DNA from: Desulfobacterales bacterium
GTDB taxonomy: Bacteria; Desulfobacterota; Desulfobacteria; Desulfobacterales; Desulfobacteraceae
NCBI GenBank assembly: GCA_022361315.1
Contig: JAKSBB010000730.1
Coordinates: 1 to 7,566 of the forward strand
DNA length: 7,566 nucleotides
Reading direction: 5' to 3'
Part shown: positions 1-6,737 of the stretch, one piece after another
Position numbering within the stretch: position 1 is the first letter of the stretch
Layout: every line of letters starts with the position of its first letter
Made by a program: the position numbers and the translations under genes
Notes under the pieces: model-generated
What the model was told of the DNA's origin: nothing
Database searches by the model: none
Seen by the model: only the letters and a program-made list of their open reading frames with translations

Positions 1-2
1 TG

Positions 3-974
3 GGCCTGACAGAGGAAACCGTGGGGGCGGAAATCAGATCAAGCCTGGAAACCGTGGACCTGGGTACCACCCCTGAAGGCATCCCCGTGGAGCTCGACCG
101 CCATGCCTGGGAAGCCGATCATATCGTCCTCATCAACCGGCTCAAAAAGCACACGGATTTCATGGGGGAATTCGAGAGCGGCCTCATGAAGATCATGGGC
201 ATCGGCCTGGGCAAGATCTCCGGGGCGGAGGTTTATCACACCGCCATGATGAATCTGGGGGCTTCCCCGGTGATAAAGGCGGTGGGCCGTCATGTCATGT
301 CCCGGGCCAATATCCTCATGGGCCTGGGCACCATTGAGAACGGGTACGGGGATGTGGCCGATATCGGCATCTTTGGCGCACAGGACATTGAGGCCGGTGA
401 GAAAGACTTATTAGGACAGTCCAAGGCCATATCCCCGTCTCTGCCCGTTGACGCCGCCGATATCATCCTCATCGACGAGATCGGCAAGGAAATTTCCGGT
501 GCCGGTTTCGACACCCGGGTGGTGGGCCGCATCCGTCTGCCCGGTACCCCTGAGCCTGAAAAGCCCGATATTACCCGGATCATTCTTTCCGACCTCACAG
601 AGATTTCCCACGGCAACGCCTGCGGCTTCGGCCTGGCAGACATCATCACGGCGCGCCTGGCCGGCAAGGTGGACCAGGAAACCACGGATATCAACACCAT
701 TGTGAGCATGGCGCTGGAGATGGGCAAAACCCCCCTGACCATGCCCAGCGATAAAGAGGCCCTGGGACTGGCCGTCCGCTGCATCGGCATGGTGCCCCCG
801 GAAGATGCCCGGATCATCCGCATTAAAAACACCCTCTGCCTGGAAGAGGTGGACCTTTCTGCGGCTTTCCTCCCGCAGATCCAATCCGACCCCGGGCTCG
901 AGATCATCAGCGGCCCGAGACCATTCGCCTTTGATGCGGACGGATACCTCACCCCGTTTTTCGATGAGAATTAG
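3..974 (+). CDS. LarA-like (DUF2088) nickel-pincer-type racemase/epimerase homolog, 5'-truncated
   Basis: The frame is open to the left edge of the window and already reads GLTEETVGAEI before the first possible start (GTG at 21). The GTG is therefore probably internal and the gene begins upstream. About 323 residues are visible; LarA proteins are usually about 420, so roughly the first 100 are missing. Counting from the GTG codon, His44 (in INRLKKHTDF), Lys57 (in ESGLMKIMG) and His73 (in GAEVYH) stand out. The Lys-to-His distance of 16 equals that between Lys184, which anchors the nickel-pincer nucleotide, and His200 of Lactobacillus plantarum LarA. The expected upstream His174 equivalent is 13 residues before the Lys here rather than 10. 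Family knowledge: LarA homologs racemise or epimerise 2-hydroxy acids in the cytoplasm. The substrate here is unknown. Being first in a methylamine-type operon suggests a role on a betaine or its breakdown product. A DUF362-like protein is the main alternative. The gene ends with TAG at 972-974. Confidence 0.66.
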   Translation, partial: GLTEETVGAEIRSSLETVDLGTTPEGIPVELDRHAWEADHIVLINRLKKHTDFMGEFESGLMKIMGIGLGKISGAEVYHTAMMNLGASPVIKAVGRHVMSRANILMGLGTIENGYGDVADIGIFGAQDIEAGEKDLLGQSKAISPSLPVDAADIILIDEIGKEISGAGFDTRVVGRIRLPGTPEPEKPDITRIILSDLTEISHGNACGFGLADIITARLAGKVDQETTDINTIVSMALEMGKTPLTMPSDKEALGLAVRCIGMVPPEDARIIRIKNTLCLEEVDLSAAFLPQIQSDPGLEIISGPRPFAFDADGYLTPFFDEN

Positions 975-1017
975 CGTAGGCCCCACCTGAACTAACCCCG
1001 AACCAAGGAGATATAAG

Positions 1018-2046
1018 ATGACAATGACACCCAGACAGCGTATCATGGCTGCCGTCAACCTGGAAGAGCCGGACAAGGTCCCGTTTGCGGACTGGATCGA
1101 CCCGGGCATCCGCAAAACACTGGCCGCCCGTTTTGGCGATGAAAACATGGATGACCTGGAATTCCACAGACGGCTTGGCTGCGATGCCATCTGCTACGCT
1201 GAAGGCGACTATATCGCTCCCCAGTTCTGCGAGAAGATCATTGATGAAAAAGGGGTGGAGCATCTCCAGTCCGAGGGCCTGATCAAGACCCCGGACGACA
1301 TGGACAAGTTCATCCTGCCGGATGTCACCGCCCCGGGTTACTTTGACAAGGCCAAACGCTACATGGACACCTACGGGAAATCCGACCTGGCGGTGTTCGG
1401 CAGCATGCGCACCGGTATGATGAACACCATCTTTTCCATGGGGCTCACCGAATTCTCCATGGCCCTGTTCCAGAATCTTGCCTTTGTGGAGGAGATGTTC
1501 GACCGGTATATCGAGTGGAATATCCGCGTGGCCGAAGGGCTCACCGATGCGGGATTCGACTTCCTGGTCTGCTACGACGACATTGCCTTCAACACCGGCC
1601 CCATCATTCCCCTGCCCATATTCCGGGAGGTTTTCGTTTCCCGGATGAAGAAATTCGCCGCCACCCTGAAGCTGCCCTGGATCTACCATTCCTGCGGGAA
1701 CGTGGGCAAGGCCTGGGACGACATCATGGACTTCGGCATGAACGGGTTCAACCCCTTCCAGCCGGACGTCAACGACATATTCGAGTACAAGAGAAACTAC
1801 GGTGACAGGCTCTGTATCTGGGGCAACGTGGACATCCGGTACACCCTGACCCAGGGCACCGTGGAAGAGAGCATTGAAGAGACCCGGGACAAGATCTCTC
1901 GGCTGGCCCCGGGGGGCGGATTTATCCTGGCCACCTCCAACAGCATCACCGATTACTGCAAGGTGGAAAACGTCCTGGCCATGATGGAAACCAAGGAAAA
2001 GTACGGCACCTACCCCATCGTCCCCGCATCGGAGGCGGTGGCATAG
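1018..2046 (+). CDS. Uroporphyrinogen decarboxylase-superfamily methyltransferase (MtaA/CmuA/MtvB-like)
   Basis: This is a 342-residue protein of the UroD fold with the typical family opening TPRQRIMAAVNLEEPDKVPF. Asp187-Asp188 lie in CYDDIAFNTGPIIP, and His224-Ser-Cys226 lies in WIYHSCGN. The HxC pair matches the start of the zinc-binding His-X-Cys...Cys signature of cobamide-dependent methyltransferases such as MtaA and MtbA. The third ligand is unclear: Cys266 and Cys314 are candidates, but neither sits at an obvious canonical position. The RQAGR-type N-terminal motif of true heme-pathway UroD is absent, so a heme role is unlikely. Family knowledge supports methyl transfer to or from a corrinoid protein in the cytoplasm. 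By context it may move methyl groups released by the downstream MttB homologs to tetrahydrofolate or another acceptor, or act on its own methylated substrate. The start is set by AAGGAG at 1005-1010, 7 nt before ATG; an in-frame ATG at 1024 is a weaker choice. Confidence 0.82.
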   Translation: MTMTPRQRIMAAVNLEEPDKVPFADWIDPGIRKTLAARFGDENMDDLEFHRRLGCDAICYAEGDYIAPQFCEKIIDEKGVEHLQSEGLIKTPDDMDKFILPDVTAPGYFDKAKRYMDTYGKSDLAVFGSMRTGMMNTIFSMGLTEFSMALFQNLAFVEEMFDRYIEWNIRVAEGLTDAGFDFLVCYDDIAFNTGPIIPLPIFREVFVSRMKKFAATLKLPWIYHSCGNVGKAWDDIMDFGMNGFNPFQPDVNDIFEYKRNYGDRLCIWGNVDIRYTLTQGTVEESIEETRDKISRLAPGGGFILATSNSITDYCKVENVLAMMETKEKYGTYPIVPASEAVA

Positions 2047-2093
2047 CAACAAGCCGATCCAATATCAACCCATAAACCTCAACGGAGAAAACC

Positions 2094-3665
2094 ATGGAAC
2101 AATCATTGTCAACTCAAAAACAAGGTGTCCTCGATAAACGGATATTCTGGCCGTCCATCATTGTGGTGCTGGCCCTGGCCCTGCCATTGGCCATATTCCA
2201 GGAGGACGGCAAGGCCGTGGTCAATGCCATTTTCGGATTTATGACCAAGTACTTTGGCTGGTCCTTCCTGCTGTTCGGGCTGGGCTGCTTCTTCTTTTTG
2301 CTGTGGGTGGCCCTGGGGCGTTACGGCAGCATCAAGCTGGGGGACCCGGAGGATAAACCCGAGTTTTCCTTTCTGAGCTGGATCGGCATGCTCTTCTGCG
2401 CCGGTGTGGGCTCCGGCCTGATGATCTGGTCCATCATGGAACCCATTTACTATATCCAGGGCCCTCCGTACGGCATTGAGGCGTTCTCCGACCAGGCCTA
2501 CGAGTGGTCTGCCATGCTGCCCCTGTTCCATTGGGGATTCTCCGCCTGGGCGCTTTACGGCATCGGTGTGCCGGCCATTGCCTACGTGCTCTTTGTCAGG
2601 AAACGCAAGGCCCTGAGAATTTCCGAAACCGTGCGGAACGTCATCGGTGACCGGGCCGACGGCTGGCTGGGTACTATGATTGACGTGTTCATGATCTTCG
2701 GTATCGTCGGCGCCATCGCCACGTCCCTGGGTGTGGCCGTGCCCATGATTTCCTATGCCGTGTCCCAGTGGTTCGGCATCCAGGAATCCCTGATGCTCAA
2801 GGTGGCCATCCTGATGATCTGGACCGGCATCTTCGGTTTCAGTGTATACCGGGGCCTTGCCAAGGGCATTAAGATTCTTTCCGACATCAACCTCTATCTC
2901 GGCCTGGGGCTCCTGGCCTTTGTTCTGCTCTGCGGCCCCACCATCTTCATCATTGACATGATCACCAACAGCCTGGGGCTGATGGTGACCAACTTCTTCC
3001 GCATGTCCACCTATCTGGATCCGGTGGTGAAGTCGGGATGGCCCCAGTCCTGGACCGTTTTCTACTGGGCCTGGTGGCTGGCCTATCTGCCCATGATGGC
3101 CCTGTTTGTGGCACGTATCTCCAAGGGACGTACCATCCGCCAGGTGGTACTGGTGGAACTTTTCGCCGGTGCCGGCGGCTGCTTCGGGTTCATGGGGATT
3201 CTGGGGGGCTATGCCCTTCATCTCCAGAAATCCGGTATCCTGGATGTGGCCAAGGTGCTTTCCGAGCAGGGATCTTCGGCCCTCTGTTTCGCCGTCATGG
3301 GCCAGTTGCCCCTGTCCGGCCTGGTGACCTTTGTCTTCGTGCTCCTCTGCTTCATCTTTGTGGCCACCACCCTGGACTCTACGGCCTTTATCCTGGCTTC
3401 CATCTCCACCCGTGACCTGCCCTCATCGGCTGAACCCTCCAGAAAGCTGCGCTTCACCTGGGCCGGCCTGCTGGCCTTCGTTGCCATCGGCCTCATGGCG
3501 GTGAATGCCCTGAAGGCGGTACAGCTGGCCTCCGTCATCGGTGCGCTGCCCATGATTCCCATCGGCATCCTGTTGTGTGTGGCCTTTCTGAGGTACGTTG
3601 AAGAAGATTTCGGCCATTTGAACCAGCCCCTGGTACGGCTGGAAACTGCTCCTGATTCCAAGTAA
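2094..3665 (+). CDS. BCCT-family transporter (betaine/carnitine/choline), CaiT-like substrate pocket
   Basis: This 523-residue inner-membrane protein has about 12 hydrophobic segments, at roughly 18-35, 52-75, 92-113, 143-168, 192-212, 233-254, 266-289, 321-341, 352-374, 406-434, 453-472 and 478-500. The family signature WTVFYWAWWLAYLPMM followed by ARISKGRTIR is unmistakable. Compared from memory with E. coli CaiT, the pocket residues Tyr114, Trp142, Trp323, Tyr327 and Met331 correspond to Tyr119, Trp147, Trp327, Tyr331 and Met335 here. CaiT Arg262, which makes that carrier sodium-independent, is replaced by Asn266. The BetP Na2-site Thr-Ser pair corresponds to Thr425-Thr426 (in VATTLDS), and a glycine-rich GVGSG (104-108) is BetP-like. 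I infer a sodium-coupled importer of glycine betaine, carnitine or a similar quaternary amine; the substrate cannot be fixed from sequence. The start ATG follows GGAGA at 2084-2088. It lies between the UroD-like and MttB-like genes, fitting uptake of the demethylase substrate. Confidence 0.93.
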   Translation: MEQSLSTQKQGVLDKRIFWPSIIVVLALALPLAIFQEDGKAVVNAIFGFMTKYFGWSFLLFGLGCFFFLLWVALGRYGSIKLGDPEDKPEFSFLSWIGMLFCAGVGSGLMIWSIMEPIYYIQGPPYGIEAFSDQAYEWSAMLPLFHWGFSAWALYGIGVPAIAYVLFVRKRKALRISETVRNVIGDRADGWLGTMIDVFMIFGIVGAIATSLGVAVPMISYAVSQWFGIQESLMLKVAILMIWTGIFGFSVYRGLAKGIKILSDINLYLGLGLLAFVLLCGPTIFIIDMITNSLGLMVTNFFRMSTYLDPVVKSGWPQSWTVFYWAWWLAYLPMMALFVARISKGRTIRQVVLVELFAGAGGCFGFMGILGGYALHLQKSGILDVAKVLSEQGSSALCFAVMGQLPLSGLVTFVFVLLCFIFVATTLDSTAFILASISTRDLPSSAEPSRKLRFTWAGLLAFVAIGLMAVNALKAVQLASVIGALPMIPIGILLCVAFLRYVEEDFGHLNQPLVRLETAPDSK

Positions 3666-3673
3666 GTCCCACT

Positions 3674-3697
3674 GCCCTTCCCCGGCCGGGGAAGGGC
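3674..3697. repeat. Perfect 24-nt palindrome in the BCCT-mttB1 gap
   Basis: The arm GCCCTTCCCCGG at 3674-3685 is followed directly by its exact reverse complement at 3686-3697. As RNA it folds into a very stable hairpin with a 10-bp GC-rich stem and a GGCC loop, extended by one T-A pair (3673/3698). It starts 8 nt after the transporter stop codon and ends about 11 nt before the Shine-Dalgarno of the next gene. The following bases (ACTATTCAATG) contain no T-run, so it does not look like a normal intrinsic terminator. An mRNA-stabilising or processing hairpin, a partial attenuator, or a DNA operator for a dimeric protein are all possible. Confidence 0.8.
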
Positions 3698-3719
3698 ACT
3701 ATTCAATGAAGGAACCCCA

Positions 3720-5198
3720 ATGAGTATTCGACATAACAGAACCGGTGTGTCCGCCGCCCAGGGCTTCGGGCTCAGCGGATTCACACCGGCGGCCCTGGAT
3801 TCCATGCACTGGGCCACCCTTTCCATCTTTGAGAAGACCGGTATCCGGGTGGAATCTGCCCGGGCCGCCGAGATCCTGGGTGCCGCCGGTGCCATGGTGG
3901 AAAAAGACGGTCCCCATTTCCGGGTGAGATTTAAACCCTTCCAGGTGGAAGAGGCCATCCGCAAGGCCCCTTCCTCGGTAACCTACTACGGCAGGATTCC
4001 GGAGCACGATTTTATCGCCGAACCCAACCGGGTGGGGTTTGCCCAGTTCGGCGAATGTATCAACGTCATTGACCCCCGGACCCGGGAGATCCGCCCCTCG
4101 GTAAAATCGGACTGCAGGGATACTGCATTGCTGGCCGATGCCCTGGAGGAAATCGTCATCATGGAGCGGTCGGTCTGCCCGGGTGATACACCTTCCGCCT
4201 CCCAGCCCGTTCACAACCTGGCCGCCATGATGACCGGTACCTCCAAACACATCGTTCTGGGAACCGACGGTCGGCAGAACCTGGAAACCATGCTGGAACT
4301 GGGGGCGCTGGCCGCCGGCGGTAAAGCGGCATTCGACCGCCGTCCCCTGTTTACGGCCACGGTCTGCCCCACAAGTCCCCTGACCCTGGTGGATACCTGT
4401 TGCGATGCCATCATTGCCGCAGCAGAACACGGCATCGGTATTCTCATTATCTCCATGTGTCTGTCCGGCGGCACCTCACCTGCCTCCCTGGCCGGCACCA
4501 TTGTCCAGCACAACGTGGAGGTGATCTCCGCTCTGCTCCTGGCCCAGACCGTCCGGCCGGGCACCCCCTGCACCTATGGGTCCTGTACGTCCATCATGGA
4601 TATGAAGACCGCCGTGTCTGCTGTGGGCGCCCCGGAATACGGTATCCTCAACGCCGGCATTGCCCATATGGCAAGGTATTACGAACTGCCCTGCCTGGTG
4701 GGCGGCGGCCTTTCCGATGCCAAGGTGCCCGATGCTCAGGTGGGATACGAGTTTGCCACCAATGCCCTGACATCCGCCCTTTCCGGGGCCAACATCGTAT
4801 ACGGTTCCGGCGGCATGGAGATGTGCCTCACCTTTGACTATGCCAAGCTGCTCATGGACCACGAGTGTATGAAGAATATCCGCCGGACCCTTTCCGGTGT
4901 GACGGTGGATGACGAGAATCTGGCCGTGGAAGTCATTGAGGCCGTGGGGCCGGGCAGTACCTACCTCACCCATCCCCATACATTTGAGCGGGCCAGGTCC
5001 CAGTCCAGGGGAGAGTTGTTCGACCGGAATACCAGAGACAAGTGGACGGCGGATGGTTGCAAGACGGCTGCAGACCGCGCCTACGATGCAGCGATAAAGA
5101 TTCTCGACACCCATGAACCGGCGCCGCTGCCCAAGGGGGCGGAAGAAGAAATGGAACGGCTGGTGTCTGCGTATGACGCCAGGCTGGCCGCAGATTAA
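3720..5198 (+). CDS. MttB-superfamily (trimethylamine/quaternary amine) corrinoid methyltransferase, paralog 1, non-pyrrolysine
   Basis: This 492-residue cytoplasmic protein resembles archaeal trimethylamine methyltransferase MttB along most of its length. Matching stretches are the N-terminal FTPAALDSMHWATLSIFEKTGI, CPTSPLTL (216-223), LSGGTSPASLAGTIVQHNVE (248-267) and SDAKVPDAQ (332-340). In Methanosarcina MttB the residue just before SDAKVPD is pyrrolysine, encoded by an in-frame TAG; here it is Leu331 (CTT at 4710-4712), and the gene has no internal TAG. Family knowledge: non-pyrrolysine MttB homologs such as MtgB, MtpB and MtcB demethylate glycine betaine, proline betaine or carnitine, passing the methyl group to a corrinoid protein. 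A similar role on the substrate of the adjacent BCCT transporter is inferred; the exact substrate is unknown. The ATG is preceded by AAGGAA at 3709-3714, 5 nt away. The length matches MttB. No corrinoid-protein gene accompanies it in the window. Confidence 0.9.
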   Translation: MSIRHNRTGVSAAQGFGLSGFTPAALDSMHWATLSIFEKTGIRVESARAAEILGAAGAMVEKDGPHFRVRFKPFQVEEAIRKAPSSVTYYGRIPEHDFIAEPNRVGFAQFGECINVIDPRTREIRPSVKSDCRDTALLADALEEIVIMERSVCPGDTPSASQPVHNLAAMMTGTSKHIVLGTDGRQNLETMLELGALAAGGKAAFDRRPLFTATVCPTSPLTLVDTCCDAIIAAAEHGIGILIISMCLSGGTSPASLAGTIVQHNVEVISALLLAQTVRPGTPCTYGSCTSIMDMKTAVSAVGAPEYGILNAGIAHMARYYELPCLVGGGLSDAKVPDAQVGYEFATNALTSALSGANIVYGSGGMEMCLTFDYAKLLMDHECMKNIRRTLSGVTVDDENLAVEVIEAVGPGSTYLTHPHTFERARSQSRGELFDRNTRDKWTADGCKTAADRAYDAAIKILDTHEPAPLPKGAEEEMERLVSAYDARLAAD

Positions 5199-5202
5199 GG
5201 AG
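5197..5202 (+). promoter_or_regulatory. Ribosome binding site of mttB paralog 2, overlapping the stop of paralog 1
   Basis: AAGGAG shares its two A bases with the TAA stop (5196-5198) of the upstream gene and lies 6 nt before ATG at 5209. This decides the start of paralog 2. A longer in-frame extension back to 5113 reads an arginine- and tryptophan-rich, unconserved stretch inside the upstream gene and is not credible. The arrangement suggests translational coupling of the two methyltransferases. Confidence 0.8.
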
Positions 5203-5208
5203 AGGGGT

Positions 5209-6642
5209 ATGAACCGGTTTAAAGTCATTGACGATGAGACATTACCGCAGATTCACGATGCCAGTCTGAAGGTGCTGGAAGAGACAGGCGTGGCCTTCCA
5301 CCATGACGCGGTCCTGGACATTTTTAAATCCCACGGCGCCAAAGTAGACGGACAGACCGTCCGCCTGCCCCGGACCCTTGTGGAAAAGGCCATGGATCAG
5401 GCGCCGTCAAAGTTCACCTGGACCGCCCGAAATCCCGCTCACACCAAGGTTCTGGGGGAGGGCTGGCTGCTTCAGCCGGCCGCGGGAACGGTGAAGGTCC
5501 ATGATTTGGACGGTAACATCCGGCCCGGCACCCTGTCCGACTACCGGAACTTCCAGAAAATCTATCAGGCAGGGGATGTCTTCGATCTGGTGGGCATGAT
5601 CCCGGTGGAACCTTCTGAGCTGCCGGCTGAAACCAAGCACCTGCACATGATGTATGAAACCCTGAAGCATACGGACAAACCGGTGAACGGCTTCATGACC
5701 ACCGGGGACCAGGCCCGTGCCCAGCTGGAAATGGGGGCCATCGCCGTGGGCGGAACAGAGACCTTCACATCTGCCCACTACATGTGCGTAAGCATTGGTG
5801 CCACCACCCCCCTGACCTACTCATGGGATCCTTTGGAAACCATGATGCAATACGTGGCCGCCAACCAGGTGCCCACCATTCTCTGTGCACCGCTGGCCGG
5901 TGTGACCGCTCCCTATTCCATGCTGGGAACCGCCGTCCTGCAGAATGCGGAACTTCTGGCCGGCATCGTCCTGGTGCAATTGCTGCGGCCCGGCCATCCG
6001 GCGGTCTACTGCCCCTCTGCGGCTGCTGCAAACATGAAGACCTGCGGCTTTGCCACCGGTGCCCCTGAATCCATGCTGATCAACACGGCCAATATCCAGA
6101 TGGCCCTGGACTTCTATCACATCCCGGTCCGGGCAATGCCCGGGTTCACCGATGCCAAGATTCCGGACTTCCAGGCCGGTGTGGAAACCATGCAGAACCT
6201 GATGATGGGTATGCTCTCCGGTGCCCACCTCCTTAATGAGAGTGTGGGGATTCTGGACAGCATCCTCACCGTTTCCTACGAGAAAACCCTGCTGGATGCC
6301 GAGATCATTTCCCGGATCAAGCGTATCGGGCAGGGGATTGACGGCCCGGATACAGACCTTGCCGGGGATGCCATCCGGACGGCCGGGCAGGGCGGGTCAT
6401 TCCTCATGGATCCCGCCACGGTGATCAACTGCCGGAACCGATGGTCACCCTCCGTCTCCTTCTGGGGCACCCAGCAGGAATGGGAAGCGGACGGTGGCCG
6501 GGATGTGGCTGCCAGGGCCAATGACATGGCCCGGAATATCCTCGACAATGCACCGGAACGCCTCATTGATGGCGACACGGACAGGGCGCTGAAGGCGTAT
6601 ATGGAAAGGGAAAACGGGTGTATCGGGGTGCCGGTCACCTAA
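5209..6642 (+). CDS. MttB-superfamily corrinoid methyltransferase, paralog 2, MtgB-like size, non-pyrrolysine
   Basis: This 477-residue protein has the family opening MNRFKVIDDETLPQIHDASL and conserved blocks ATTPLTYSWDPLE (198-210), APYSMLGTAVLQNAELLAGI (234-253), YCPSAAAANMKTC (267-279) and GFTDAKIPDFQAG (312-324). The pyrrolysine position of archaeal MttB is Phe313 (TTC at 6145-6147), and no in-frame TAG occurs. It is clearly homologous to the preceding gene but strongly diverged: the Leu/Phe difference, the absent SGG motif (here LAGVTAPY) and a shorter N-terminus point to a separate subfamily rather than a recent duplicate. Expected chemistry is methyl transfer from a quaternary or tertiary amine to a corrinoid protein. 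The pair may act on successive methyl groups or on different substrates; this is inference. The start is set by the AAGGAG at 5197-5202. The 10-nt gap implies co-translation with paralog 1. Confidence 0.88.
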   Translation: MNRFKVIDDETLPQIHDASLKVLEETGVAFHHDAVLDIFKSHGAKVDGQTVRLPRTLVEKAMDQAPSKFTWTARNPAHTKVLGEGWLLQPAAGTVKVHDLDGNIRPGTLSDYRNFQKIYQAGDVFDLVGMIPVEPSELPAETKHLHMMYETLKHTDKPVNGFMTTGDQARAQLEMGAIAVGGTETFTSAHYMCVSIGATTPLTYSWDPLETMMQYVAANQVPTILCAPLAGVTAPYSMLGTAVLQNAELLAGIVLVQLLRPGHPAVYCPSAAAANMKTCGFATGAPESMLINTANIQMALDFYHIPVRAMPGFTDAKIPDFQAGVETMQNLMMGMLSGAHLLNESVGILDSILTVSYEKTLLDAEIISRIKRIGQGIDGPDTDLAGDAIRTAGQGGSFLMDPATVINCRNRWSPSVSFWGTQQEWEADGGRDVAARANDMARNILDNAPERLIDGDTDRALKAYMERENGCIGVPVT

Positions 6643-6659
6643 CCGTACTCCCCTTTTTT
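6625..6659 (+). terminator. Possible intrinsic terminator overlapping the end of mttB paralog 2
   Basis: An imperfect stem pairs 6625-6630 (GGGGTG) with 6646-6651 and 6632-6635 (CGGT) with 6642-6645 (ACCG), around a loop at 6636-6641. It has one bulged C and two G-T wobbles. Six T bases follow at 6654-6659, in a pyrimidine-rich tract that runs to about 6680. The stem includes the last codons and stop of the gene. The stem is only moderately strong, but it sits where the operon should end. Confidence 0.42.
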
Positions 6660-6678
6660 CTTCTCCTTTTTCTGTCCT

Positions 6679-6705
6679 TTGACAACCGGGCATACCTTTG
6701 ATAAG
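6679..6705 (+). promoter_or_regulatory. Possible sigma-70 promoter for the heme/GGDEF gene
   Basis: A consensus -35 box TTGACA at 6679-6684 is followed after 15 nt by GATAAG (6700-6705), which matches four of six bases of TATAAT. With a 17-nt spacer the -10 would be TAAGCT, a poorer match. It lies in the 95-nt gap upstream of ATG 6738 and just after the putative terminator, which supports a separate transcription unit. The short spacer keeps confidence low. Confidence 0.33.
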
Positions 6706-6737
6706 CTCGCTGAAATTTTTAGGAAACTAAGCGGGTT

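Noticed and set aside
1018..2046. HemE, heme-biosynthetic uroporphyrinogen decarboxylase
   Set aside because: The RQAGR-type N-terminal substrate motif of HemE is missing and the gene sits among methyltransferases.
949..2052. Long minus-strand open frame (367 codons) opposite the UroD-like gene
   Set aside because: It mirrors a strongly supported plus-strand gene in GC-rich codons, its translation is low-complexity and rich in His, Gly and Val, and it matches no family I know.
2109..3221. Minus-strand open frame of 370 codons opposite the transporter
   Set aside because: The Gly-, His- and Gln-rich translation is the antisense of hydrophobic transporter codons, and the plus-strand BCCT gene is unambiguous.
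3674..3697. Palindrome as an ordinary Rho-independent terminator
   Set aside because: No T-run follows the stem, and the next gene is functionally linked and starts 22 nt further on.
4710..4712. Possible pyrrolysine codon in the MttB homologs
   Set aside because: The equivalent codons are CTT (4710-4712) and TTC (6145-6147), and neither gene has an in-frame TAG.
5113..5208. N-terminal extension of MttB paralog 2 back to an ATG at 5113
   Set aside because: The extra 32 residues are an out-of-frame reading of the upstream gene, rich in Arg, Lys and Trp, and a good ribosome binding site supports ATG 5209.
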